DNA of 64,000 nt, taken from contig NW_003101668.1 in the NCBI RefSeq assembly GCF_000003855.2, positions 933,068 to 997,067 of the forward strand, read 5' to 3'. This document shows, piece by piece, positions 49,575 to 60,925 of the stretch. The notes beneath the pieces were generated by a model, which was given only the letters and a program-made list of their open reading frames with translations, ran no database searches and was not told the DNA's origin. The position numbers and the translations under genes were made by a program. Each line of letters begins with the position of its first letter. The stretch's first letter is position 1. Source of the DNA: Blastomyces gilchristii SLH14081 (Eukaryota; Ascomycota; Eurotiomycetes; Onygenales; Ajellomycetaceae).

Positions 49575-51145
49575 TTTATTTTTTAATGAGACGATGCTAA
49601 CCTATTATCATTATAATTAGGGACAGCGACCAGGGCAATATCCTCCCCAGGGGGCGCCAGGTTATCCCCCTCAGGGGCATCCTCCCCAGGGAGCTCCACA
49701 ATATGGCGCCCCGCCTCCCCAAGCTGGACCCCATGTGATTGCCGCCTATAAGCAAATCCTCATGAGTACTATTCAGGAAAAGAATCTTCATGCAATGTAC
49801 CCACCCAATTCGCCTGTCCTCGATCAAATTGCTTCTCGAGTTACCACGCAGATTGATCAGCTCTGCGCCACATGGCGTGTCCCGCGTGAAGTGGGGCAGG
49901 ATATCCTCAAACTCGCCCTGTTCGATGTCATTCTCTTTATCGATGACAGCGGCTCCATGCAGTTTGAAGAAGGGGGCGAGCGCATCAAGGATCTCAAATT
50001 GATCCTCAGCCGCGTCACCTATGCCGCAACGCTATTTGACGACGACGGCATCCAGATTCGCTTCATGAACTCTGACTTACAGGGAGATAACATCCGCAAT
50101 GAACAGCAGATCGAACACCTCATCAGCACCATTAAGTTCTCCGGCCTGACTCCAATGGGATCCAGCTTGAGGGCTAAGGTCTTGGAGCCGTTGGTGATCG
50201 CGCCCGCCAAAGCTGGTCAGCTGAAGAAACCCGTCTTGGTCATTACCATCACCGATGGACAGCCTGCTGGAGAAAGGCATGGCGCCGTATCCGATGCTAT
50301 TCGATTCGCGAGCTCCGAACTGAGAGCGCTTCCGCAGTATGGACCTGGCGCTATTTCCTTCCAGTTTGCGCAGGTCGGGAATGACTTGAAAGCGCGCGAA
50401 TTCCTAAGCAAACTCGACGAGGAGCCTGGTATTGGTGAACTCATTGACTGCACATCCAGTACGTGTTAACTAAAGACAATATCTAAACCCAATCCCATTC
50501 GAAAGCTTAAATCAACATCGTTTGCTAACAATGGGTAATTTTTTTTATTTAAAAAAAAACAGACTTTGAAGTCGAGCAAGATGAAATGTCCCGCGCCAAC
50601 CCTCCAGTTGACCTAACCCCAGAACTATGGGTAAGTAATTCCCCTCCCCCCCTTACTCAACCAATCCAACATTTATACAGATATAAAAAAAACCCCCGCC
50701 CCAAGTAACCCAACCAACTAACCCCACCCCTTCCCAATTAAAAACAGCTCACAAAAATGATCCTCGGCGCCATCGACTCCTCCTACGACACCAAAGACGA
50801 GAAATCCAATCGCCCCTCCGCCGGTGGCCACCCCCCCATGCCCCCACAATCCCAATACGGCGCACCCCCAGGCCAATACGGCGCTCCGCCCCCACAGGGC
50901 CAACAACCGCCCTACGGCGGATACCCAGGAGCCGGAGCCGCCCCGCCGCCCCCCGCAACAGGCGGGTAATGGCGGCTACGACCAGCAGCAGCAGCGGCCC
51001 CCCACAGCAGGGAGGGTATGGCCAACAGCCACCGCCGCAGCAGGGGGGTTATGGTCAGCAGCCGCCGCAGCATGGAGGGTACGGGCAGGGTGGGTATCCG
51101 CCGCAGGGGGGTTATAGCGGTGGAGGTGCGCCGCCGCGGTATTAG
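48434..51145 (+). CDS. VWA-domain protein with Pro/Gln-rich ends, C-terminus frameshifted
   Basis: Exons: 48,434-48,538, 48,682-48,741, 49,051-49,443, 49,621-50,458, 50,563-50,630 and 50,748-51,145. The N-terminal 190 residues are Pro/Gln/Tyr-rich. A von Willebrand A fold follows: FDVILFIDDSGSMQFEEGG carries the MIDAS metal site DxSxS, and later SGLTPMGSSL and ITDGQPAGE supply the Thr and Asp. Such fungal proteins are cytosolic and of unknown function. The C-terminal tail is a Gly/Tyr/Gln/Pro repeat. It reads through only if one C is removed from each of two C6 runs (50,949-50,954 and 50,998-51,003). This gives 619 residues ending GGGAPPRY; otherwise TGG-stop truncates it. The donor of intron 3 and the first exon are uncertain. 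Intron 3 contains a long (TTA)n tract. Confidence 0.85.
49525..49574. repeat. (TTA)n microsatellite in an intron
   Basis: About 16 TTA units within intron 3 of the VWA gene. The length is likely to vary between strains. Confidence 0.85.
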
Positions 51146-53205
51146 GGGCAAGGAGGTGAAAGGGGGGTAGTTAGTTAGCTTGCGTGGGACTGATTGATTG
51201 ATTGTTTCCCTTCAAATTTCTATAAGAGATTGATGAAAATGGGCTCTTGCCTTGAGTTGTTTGTGTGTTTGTGCCTTTTGGGCCATGTTATGATGGGTCT
51301 CTTCTCATGATATGTTTCTTTTCTCTGTTTTTTTTTTTTTTTGTATGTGTTTAATAATGCAGTGATGAATGGGTAACTAATCTTCTATCTGTTATGTTAT
51401 TCATTTATTCATTTATGTTTTCATTTCATGTCTAACTACCTATTGATTGTGAACAAAATTTCTTATATATATTCTCCTGTCAAAGCAGAGATGATTCAGA
51501 TATTATTTACAGCAATCTTCTGATGTATCATGCATACACTGTCTCTCACATGTTTCTTTCTTTCTTTGTTTGTTTTTTTTCCCTTCCCATTGTGTTTGAA
51601 TATGATGATGAATATGAGAAGTATAGTTTCTACTCCTCTGATACTTTCTCTGGATGTATCAATTTACGATCAAATATCATCAAAATTAAAAATTTCCATC
51701 TTAGTGACACTGAATTTTCTAATTCACTTTTTCTGATTTGACATAGTCGATATTATCTGTATAAAACCTTCTTAAAAAGCCTGGCACATCGTTGATACCT
51801 AGATGAAAACCTCTATGCTGCAGAATGTGTTGTACTGTACATGTACAAGTGACAGCGATTTGACGCCTAAATGACTAGCGAACCTTTAAGCATCGCACTC
51901 CTGAACCATCCCTAAAACCTGGGTGTGTTATCCACTATTACTGGAGGTCTCCGATGCTGCAACCTTGGAGCCTTGTGTGGAAGGGAGCTCGTATCTGGAT
52001 TCGCGTGGTGGGTCCAGGGGCAAGGGCAAAGGCAGGGCAATGCTTGAGGCTGTGCTGGCAAACTTGCAACTCCGAAGCTCGAGACAGACGCATGTCTGAG
52101 ACTCTTGGTATCGATGACATGGGAATGACGAGGGTCATGCTGGGTATTGATAGAGATAGTCAGATCCAGTTGATCTAAATTGGTATCCTGTCTTGTCTCC
52201 TCTTGTGTTGTGTCAGGATGGTTAGCAGAGAGATTGAGGATGAGAATGAGAAGAAGGCTCTCTGTCCTGTCGGTGTCCGCATCGGAGTCCGATGTGGAAA
52301 ACCGGCAGCAGCATGTACAGTACATGTACAGTACATGTACAGTACTATGAAAATGATCAGGGGTCAGCACATGTTAAATCAGATAAGTTACATTCTTATT
52401 TTTATTTAATGTTATATCCACCCTGTAAGTATGAAATCTGACACTTGTTACCACGCATTTATTAGGGTTGGCTAGTTAACCTTAACCTCATTTTTCTCAC
52501 CATCAAGGGCGCAAAACTCCTGAAGGCGAAGAAGAGATCAACAGAGCCCTCACCCAGATTGCCTCTCCCTCCTCGCCTTCGTCTTCGTATGTGCATAGTC
52601 CCCAGCAGTAGTTCTGTGCCTGTATCCTTAAGGTTGACCCCCGCCCGAGGTTTAGATAAAAGGAAGCTTTCACAGGAAAAAGCATAAGTTATAAGCAAGT
52701 CAGCCACATAGCAACTTTTCATCATCTCAATATGCTTTTAAAACGATAATTAAAGTATAAAATCATCAAGCTTTTTTTCCAGAAAGACTATTTTTAATTA
52801 TTCAAACACTTGATAATATAGAGAGTATAATAATAATTAAGAATATAAATTGATAAATTGAAGCTTGATAGATAATATTCAAAAGAATTGACAACAGATT
52901 AATTATTAGCATTGTACATGTACAGAGATAATTTATCAAATAATAATACAATGCAGATGAAGAGATTTTAAATAGCTAATAAGTATCAGAGATACAGATG
53001 ATCAAATTCTTTTTATAGACAGAGAAAGTGATTTTAATATATCAAGAATATTAAAGTTATATTGTTGATGAAAAGTGATGATGATATTAAGTTTGTGATG
53101 AGGCACACTCAATCATTAATATTGGTTGTTGATGAGTAGGTGTAACTATACAAACCTTTCCCTTCCCTGCCTCTGTATGTACTGGTACATGTAGTTACTC
53201 TGTAC
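51146..53205. other. Intergenic DNA with an AT-rich patch
   Basis: No gene supported. From about 52,730 to 53,120 the sequence is AT-rich and resembles the mutated repeats of the left block. Four exact GTACATGTAC palindromes occur here (51,837, 52,320, 52,331 and 52,914). Confidence 0.55.
52312..52344. repeat. Three 11-bp tandem units
   Basis: CATGTACAGTA is repeated three times without a break. The units overlap two exact GTACATGTAC palindromes. The period is close to one helical turn. Confidence 0.85.
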
Positions 53206-53710
53206 CTACGGCAGCCTATATTGACATTTGAGTCAAATGTGTATTTTTGAGTATTTTATACTAGTGTTACCATGTACACGCACCAATCATATTCATTCAA
53301 TTTGTAATCAAACAGAGCTTATTAATTAAAAATATACAGAGCACAGAGTGGTAAAAAATAAACTTTGTAAGCAGTTATATATTTTAAAATATACTAATTA
53401 CTTTATTAATTATAGTGATAGATACAGTGATAACTTAATAGTAGAGAAGATAAAAGAAGTGAAAGAGATAATAAGAGAAAGTAAAAATAGAGAGTGAAAT
53501 TAATAGAGAGAGTTATACAAGCAGCAAAGCAAGCATAAATGAACATTTAATACTTGTAATTAATTAGAATGAAAATGAGATATTTCTTACTTATAGGCAA
53601 ACTTTTATATAAATTTCTATTGATGAGTGTCTATAAGTGGAATTAAGTACTTACAGCAGAAAAACATGAAAAAAGCCATTTGACTCAAATGTCACTATAG
53701 GCTGCCGTAG
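53206..53710. mobile_element. MITE-like element with long inverted ends
   Basis: Ends of about 34 bp are inverted copies with one mismatch: both read CTACGGCAGCCTATA, then T or G, then TGACATTTGAGTCAAATG inward. A less perfect match continues outward (GTTAC...GTA). TAC lies on both sides, a possible 3-bp duplication. The interior is AT-rich and non-coding. It is distinct from the hAT-like MITE of the left block. Each end carries TGASTCA, the core of a Gcn4/AP-1-type bZIP site, inside a small palindrome. The superfamily cannot be fixed; a 3-bp duplication would fit PIF/Harbinger. Confidence 0.7.
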
Positions 53711-53772
53711 TACATGTAACTAACTTTTAGTTCACTCCACTCCACTACGCTGTTTATTCCGCACGGCCATTT

Positions 53773-54114
53773 TTAACTATAACTAGTTATCATTTTGTCC
53801 CAGACTCGAACCATCTTCACACCCTCCACTACCACCATGCCTTCTTCCTTTTTCTGTGTATACGACACCCCTCTAAGAGTAACAGCTACTTGCCTTTTTC
53901 TATTGTAAATTTGAAGTTTATCATCCCTCTTGTACAGCACAGGACTGTCCACTGCCAAACCGATTTTACCGGAAGTCGCTACGTCCACTGGTTCCTCAAT
54001 ATCCTTCTCCCCGCCCGCCCACCAACCAAATGCGCCACTTCCAACGATGATTCTAACTCCGCTCAACTTCTCCCTAGCTACCGCCTTTACACGTTTTGTC
54101 CTTGGTATATTCAA
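53773..54114 (-). CDS. Possible small hypothetical protein (113 aa)
   Basis: A minus-strand frame of 113 residues, basic at both ends, with a central Gly/Trp-rich part (GSGAFGWWAGGE) and a beta-rich second half (KIGLAVDSPVLYKRDDK, VAVTLRGVSY). The composition is more protein-like than nearby chance frames, but no domain is recognised. It is divergent from the flippase gene, with start codons 240 bp apart. It may be a chance frame. Confidence 0.3.
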   Translation of the reverse strand: MNIPRTKRVKAVAREKLSGVRIIVGSGAFGWWAGGEKDIEEPVDVATSGKIGLAVDSPVLYKRDDKLQIYNRKRQVAVTLRGVSYTQKKEEGMVVVEGVKMVRVWDKMITSYS

Positions 54115-54353
54115 TTAAATTATCCATCGCAAGTCGTCTCACACCCCGCTTAATTACCTACTGCTTTTTCATCCGATCCGCCCGTCCATTTTACGTTCCA
54201 GGGCTGGTTCCGGGCTACTGCTAAAGATATATAAGAGACGGACGTGCATTATATACGTATATACTTACATATATATATATAAGCCTGCTAGCGGAGATTC
54301 TTTATATTGGCGGAGGAAGCCGGTACACTGTATCATAGCTGGGCGTCAACCCG

Positions 54354-57300
54354 ATGGCGGGGCGCGATGGAAATAACCCCGGACTTGGAAGGTTGGACTC
54401 GCCCCGACTGCCTCGCCGGGCTTCATCGAGATCGCCGTTGAGAGACAGTATTTTGAGAGAGGGTGGTGCGGATAGAGAGGAGGATGGGACGGTTCTGCTT
54501 CAGGATGCTGGAGGAGGACGGACGACTGGAGATGCGGGAGATATCGGTGCAAGTACACATACCGACACTACAGATCGCGCTTCTTCCCAGGATACAAGGA
54601 GGCCGTCTCAGGCTCGAGTGCGCTTTTCGGTGGATCTAGAGCGCACGCCCGATAACACAATTCCTCCAAGTCCCAGGTGTGAGGAATCGCAGGACAGCGC
54701 TGGGAGGGATGTTGGTGGTGGTAGCGGGCGTGCTGCGGGTTTGGGCCTTAGAGTGGACACATCCTTGCCCAGTGTCATTTCGAAACAAAGAAGCCCGTCA
54801 CTGCGGAGTAGCGGCCAGTGGATATCTCCAGTTTCCCCCGTTTCCCCCACAGATCACCTTCCGCCGCTTCACGAATCCCCTCCTCTCGTTTTGCCCGCAA
54901 CGCGGAACCGGGGCTATTCCCTACGACGAGCTATTTTTAACCGGAACATTGCCAACCAGTCGGAGCATGACCAGACGGATAATATTGAATTACGTCACCA
55001 GCTGTCGGCGGGCGGTGAGCCTCTGTCGAGGGTCCATTCTCAGCCACAGATACAGCATGGGGCAGGCCAGGAAGTCGTTTTCCATACGAGTTCCAAGGAC
55101 GAAGAATCTACCACATTCTCGGACCTGAAGGCTCAATTAAGGGAAAGGAAGCCGTACTCAGCGGGACGAGCTGCTGCATGCAAAGTTCGTGCTACCCATG
55201 AGCTAGCGGTGGGCAAATTGAAAGTTGTTACAGACGCTTTCCGAAAGCACGTACTTCGCATCAAAGAAATCCCACCTAGCAAGGATGGTCGCCATATCGA
55301 TCTCGATGTACAGAGACAAGAACCGCGGATCGACGAACGGACTGGCAAGTACTACGTTAGCAATCATATCCGATCCAGCCGATATAGCCTATGGAGTTTC
55401 TTCCCCCGCCAACTCGTAGCGCAATTCTCCAAGCTGGCGAATTTCTATTTTCTTGTCGTTTCAATTTTGCAGATGATACCCGGTCTCAGTACCACTGGCA
55501 CTTTCACCACTTTTGTTCCGCTTATGATTTTTGTTGGTATTTCTATGGGGAAGGAAGGGATTGATGATCTCCGTCGCTACCGGTTGGATAAGGAGGAGAA
55601 TAACCGCATTGCGTATATTTTACGAGCCCGCAATGCAAATTCGAATGCTACTGCCGCCACCACTGCCACCACTTCTAAGACTACCAGCACAACTTCTACG
55701 GATGCCATGGAAGCCAAGATAACCTCCACCACAGACACTGATTCATATTCCAATAGTGCAGGATACTGGGCGCCTACCAAATGGGTAGATATCAAAGTGG
55801 GCGACGTCATCAAACTGTCCCGCGATCAACCAGCCCCAGCAGATATAGTTCTCCTCCATGCCGACGACCCGAACGGAATCGCATACATCGAAACCATGGC
55901 GCTAGATGGCGAGACAAACCTGAAAAGCAAACAACCCTGCCGCCCCGTCGCGAAAACATGCAAGACAGCTGAAGACATCATCCACAACACATCCATCCAC
56001 TTCGCTGTCGAAGACCCCAACATCGACCTCTACAAATTCGACGGCAATGTCACAGTCGGACAGGAGAAACTGCCCATCACCAACTCGGAAGTCATCTACC
56101 GCGGCAGCATCTTGCGCAATACCCACGAAGCCTTCGGCATGGTGATATATACCGGCGAGGAGTGTAAGATACGCATGAACGCGAACAAAAACCCGCGCAT
56201 CAAGGCGCCGGCGCTGCAGACGGTGGTCAACCGCGTCGTGGCCGTCATTGTGCTGTTCGTCGTCGTGCTCGCGTCCGCGTGTACGATTGCGTATACGTTC
56301 TGGTCGCGCGACGTGGAGGATAAATCGTGGTATCTGGAGGAAGCAGACGTCTCGATTGGGCCCATCTTCACTTCTTTTATCATTATGTTTAACACCATGA
56401 TTCCCATCTCGTTGTATGTCAGTTTGGAGATTGTGAAGGTTGCGCAGATTTTTTTGCTGAATGATATCGATATGTATGATGTCGAGTCGGATACACCGTT
56501 GGAGGCGAGGACATCTACGATTAATGAGGAGTTGGGGCAGGTTAGGTATGGATGATGTTCTTCCTTGTCTTCGTTTATTTTTTCCCCCCTCCCGCAGGGG
56601 GCTGCGCTCGGAATATCCCGTTTAAAGATAAATGCTAACTAAATAACAACAGCTACATATTCTCCGATAAAACCGGCACGCTGACGAATAACTCCATGAA
56701 ATTCCGCAAAATGAGCGTTGCGGGAACTGCCTGGCTGCACGACACCGATTTACAAGAGGAAGCAGCCCGAGACGCGGATCGCAAGATGCTCCTGCATAAG
56801 AAACGCAAGGAGAAGAAGGCTTCCTCACGGAAATCGTCCACATATGACCAAGTAACATTTGGGCGGAAGTCCGGTGTGTCAAATCACAGGCAGGAGGAGA
56901 ACTCATCACCGACGGCGACGACAACGACGCACTGGCGGTCGAATAGGAGGGGTAGAATGTATCACGGTGGCCGGACAGTGGAGATGTTGGAATACATACA
57001 GCAGAAACCGCATACCCTGTTCGCGCGCAGGGCGAAATTCTTCATCCTCGCCCTCGCGCTATGCCACACATGCATACCGGAGCGCGATGATGATGGTGAT
57101 ATCTCATTCCAAGCTGCTTCGCCGGATGAGGCTGCGCTGGTCACTGCTGCGAAGGAGATGGGATATCTGGTGGTGGATAGACAACCCAACTCGCTTACCA
57201 TTCGACTATCAACGACCGCGCAGGACGAAGACGGAGAGCCTGTCGCAGAGGAAGAAGTCTATGAAATCCTAGATATCATTGAATTCTCCAGCGTGCGGAA

Positions 57301-59713
57301 ACGCATGTCGATCGTCGTCCGTATGCCCGACCAGCGCATCTGTCTCTTCTGCAAGGGCGCTGATTCGACCGTCATGGGCCTGCTGAAACGATCTGGCCTC
57401 GCTGCAGAGAAAGTCGCCGAGATCGAAAACCGCGCTAACAAGCGGAAATCGCTGGAGGCGAAAGAGGTCATGAGGCGCAATAGCGAACACGCCCACCGCA
57501 AGGATGGCAAGACCAGCATGAGTATTGGCCGTCCTAGCTTCGCGGCTGGTCGCCGGTCGAGCGTGTCTGGTAAGCGCCGCTCGTCGCTGCGGGATAGTAT
57601 CGATGTCTGGCTGCGGGACCGAGAGACGGATGGCGGTCTGGAGTTGAGAGATGGCGATGATGATTATTATTATAGCCCACGCCCATCTATGCAACTCTCC
57701 CCGCGGCCGTCTGGGGCTCTTTCAGAGGAACGGTACCGCGCGTCCTTCCAGACGGACGATGGCGCGGAGGATTTGGTTGAGGAGTCGTTGGTGGTTAATG
57801 AGGCGATGGTGTTTGAGCGGTGTTTCCAGCATCTGAATGACTTTGCGACGGAAGGGCTGCGGACGCTGTTGTATGGCTATCGCTTCATTGAGGAAGCGGA
57901 TTATCAGGAGTGGAAGGCTAGGTATCATGAAGCGACGACGAGTTTGGTCGGGCGGCAGGAGAAGATTGAACAGGTGGGCGAGCAGATTGAGACGCAGCTA
58001 GAGTTGGGCGGGGCTACTGCTATTGAGGATAAGTTGCAGAAGGGCGTTCCGGAGGCTATTGATAAGCTGCGCCGGGCGAATATCAAGCTCTGGATGCTTA
58101 CGGGCGATAAGCGGGAGACTGCGATCAACATTGGCAATTCGTGTCGGCTTGTGAAGGATTATTCGACCGTGACGATTTTGGACCATGATGCCGGGGACGT
58201 CGAGCGGGTTATCCTGGAGACGACGAGTGAGATTGTGAGGGGTGCCTGTGCCCATTCTGTGATTGTGGTGGATGGGCAGACGCTGTCGACCGTCGAGGCG
58301 GATGCGCCACTCCAGGAACTCTTTTTTGATCTTGCCATCCTCGCCGACTCTGTGATTTGTTGCCGTGCGAGTCCGAAGCAGAAGGCGTTCCTCGTGCGAT
58401 CGATTCGGAAGCGGGTGAAGAGATCCATTACCCTTGCGATTGGGGATGGTGCGAATGATATCGCTATGATTCAGGAGGCGCACGTGGGCATTGGCATTAC
58501 CGGCAAGGAGGGTCTACAAGCCGCCAGGATATCAGACTACTCAATCGCGCAGTTTAGATTCCTGCTCAAGCTCCTCCTCGTCCACGGCCGCTGGAACTAC
58601 ATCCGTGTCTGCAAATACACGCTAGGAACCTTCTGGAAAGAAACCGTCTTCTACCTCACGCAAGCCCTGTACCAGCGCTGGAATGGCTACACGGGGACCA
58701 GTCTCTACGAATCATGGTCCCTCAGCATGTTCAATACCCTCTTCACCTCCCTCCCCGTCATCTTCCTCGGCATCTTCGAAAAGGACCTCGCGGCCTCCAC
58801 CCTCCTCGCCGTCCCCGAACTGTACACCAAGGGCCAACGCAACGGCGGCTTCAACGTCAAACTCTACCTCGGCTGGGCCTTTATGGGCAGCTGCGAAGCC
58901 ATGGTCGTCTACTTCACCATGTACGGCCTCTTCGGCAGCGCCATCTTCACCCTCGACAACCGCGTCTTCGCCATGGGCCTGCTAACCTACACCGCCTGCG
59001 TGATCATCATCAACCTAAAACTCCAATTCCTCGAGATCCGCTACCGCACCGTCATGGCCGCCATCGTCATCATCGTGTCCATCGGCGGCTGGTTCCTCTG
59101 GAACATCATCCTCTCGCGCCGCTACGCGCTCGATGCCATCTACAATGTCCGCGACAACTTCCTGCCTCGCACCGGGCGCAACCTGCTCTGGTGGGTTACC
59201 TTGCTCCTCGCCGTGGTCGCCGTGCTTCTCTTCGAGATATGCGTGACGACGCTGCGCGTCGCGCTGTTCCCGACCGATGTCGATCACTTCCAGGAGTTCG
59301 AGGGCGATTTGGAGATTCGGAAGCGGTTTGAGGAGGCGGCGGCATCGGAGCTGCAGCAGGGGTGGGATCGGGGGAAGAAGTCTGGTCTGGAGACTATGAC
59401 GGATTTGAACGGTGGAGATGTTGCGGACATGGAAGCTGAGAGGGAGAGGGAGATGCAGGTGCAGGAGTTGTTGGATCGGAGGAGCGCGCCGCGTGGACGG
59501 GGGAAAGGGAAAGGTGGAGACGGTGCTGATGTGCAGATGGAGGAGGTGGAGTTGGGGAATGGTCAAGCTTTTGTGAATGGAGGAGGAGGAGGTGCAGGCC
59601 GAGCGGCGGAAGAAAGCGGCGATGTATCAAGCCCAAGTCCCTCGCGGCGCTCGTTGGATATTCAAGAGTTACTTAATAGGAGGTTTGGTGCTATTTGGAA
59701 GGGCCAGCTCTAA
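54354..59713 (+). CDS. DNF3: P4-type ATPase, phospholipid flippase of Dnf3 type
   Basis: Moves phospholipids from the outer (lumenal) to the cytosolic leaflet of late-secretory membranes. Two exons, 54,354-56,545 and 56,653-59,713, give 1,750 residues, long as for Dnf3. The 290-residue N-terminus is disordered. The first membrane pair is near 355-400 (FSKLANFYFLVVSILQMIPG, TTFVPLMIFVGISMG). DGET (from 518) is the dephosphorylation loop of P4 ATPases. The intron sits just before SDKTGTLTNN, with phosphorylated Asp 736. The nucleotide-binding domain contains a long insert (VSGKRRSSLRDS onwards). GDGANDIAM is near 1,328, followed by the last six membrane spans and a charged tail. The MIPGLSTTGT region separates it from Drs2 and Dnf1/2. 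Such enzymes usually pair with a Cdc50-family subunit, not seen here. Confidence 0.9.
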
Positions 59714-60925
59714 GCCCTCTTAACATTTCCAAGTTCACTCTTTTTTTCCTTTTCTCTCTCATGTTTTTATCGGTTTTTGATGCGAAGTTCGAGGATTTCA
59801 AATGGCTGAGATATTGATGTTTTTCCTACTCCTCCCTCCCCCGCTCCCACTTTTTTTTTTCTTACTTTTGCCCTTTTGGAGTTATGTTCTTTCCACTAAC
59901 TTACCTGTTGGTTGTACGCGTGGGTTACGGTGTTTATTTTGATTGCATATATGCATGATGATTCCCCTTTGCACTTGGCCATATTCTGTTTAACGCTTTT
60001 ATGTTTCTTTCTTTTTTTTTTTTTTTTTTTAAGACCGATTGACTAATTGATTGATTGACTGATTGAAGCGCCTAATAGACTAACTTTTATTATACGATTT
60101 TCCTATTCTTTTTAACTTTTTATTTTTATTTCTCTCTTCACTTTCAAGCCAAATCTCCCCACCACTTTATATCATCTCCATCTCCCCGCATGTTGAAAAT
60201 ATCTTTGATTTACATGTATGTAAAAGGTGTAAAGCTCGATTAATTGAAATAATGCTAGCTATATGATAAGTTAACTAGAATATTAAGATCTATCATATGA
60301 ACCAGTTATCTTATTATTATTTAAGATGATATTAGTCACACAGCAGCATCCCAGAGTTTGAATTTTAAAATAGAAGATCTGATCCCTGAGACTGCAGAGT
60401 GTTTTGATAAGATAATATATAATCAAAAGCAGATCGATCAGAGATCTTGCTACATGCACAATCAACAGCCAACCAGAATCACACACAAGTTGTGTGCTAA
60501 GATGACATTGGGTTGCCGTCCTGATATGTACATGTACATATAGATATATTCTAATATACTTGTTTATATCACTGTTGGAATTGGAACTGAGGAGGCGGTA
60601 TTCCGTACATTCATTCTACTTAGGTGCTGGATCTGGGTGTGAAGAGCTTGGAAATGGGGGGTTGTAGGAAGTGAATATGATTGATTCACTTCAGCGCTCC
60701 GGGACAGGGGATGGAACGTATATCATTATCATTATTATCATTAACGCGCTCCTCCACATCATTCATAACAATTGGACAAGAAAAAACTAAGATGAAAAAG
60801 AAAAGAAAAGGAAGGTCGAGAGGTAGAAACAAAACAAAAGAGCCGTCACAATATAGGCCAACCAAGAAATTATCCCATCATAGTCTTCACAATCTGACAA
60901 CTAAACCTCACATCCCCTTCCCCCC
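59714..60925. other. Convergent intergenic DNA
   Basis: 3' flanks of the flippase and BTB genes. 60,230-60,545 is AT-rich and may be a decayed repeat fragment. It contains one GTACATGTAC palindrome (60,528-60,537). A T-rich tract lies near 60,010-60,030. No gene seen. Confidence 0.55.

Noticed and set aside
50955..50990. Very short intron explaining the VWA tail frame change
   Set aside because: The only GT...AG pairs that restore the frame would be about 20-26 nt long, too short to splice. Extra C in the two C6 runs explains it better.
52312..52344. CRISPR-like or telomeric array
   Set aside because: Only three 11-bp units without spacers, in a fungal nuclear sequence, and no telomeric TTAGGG.
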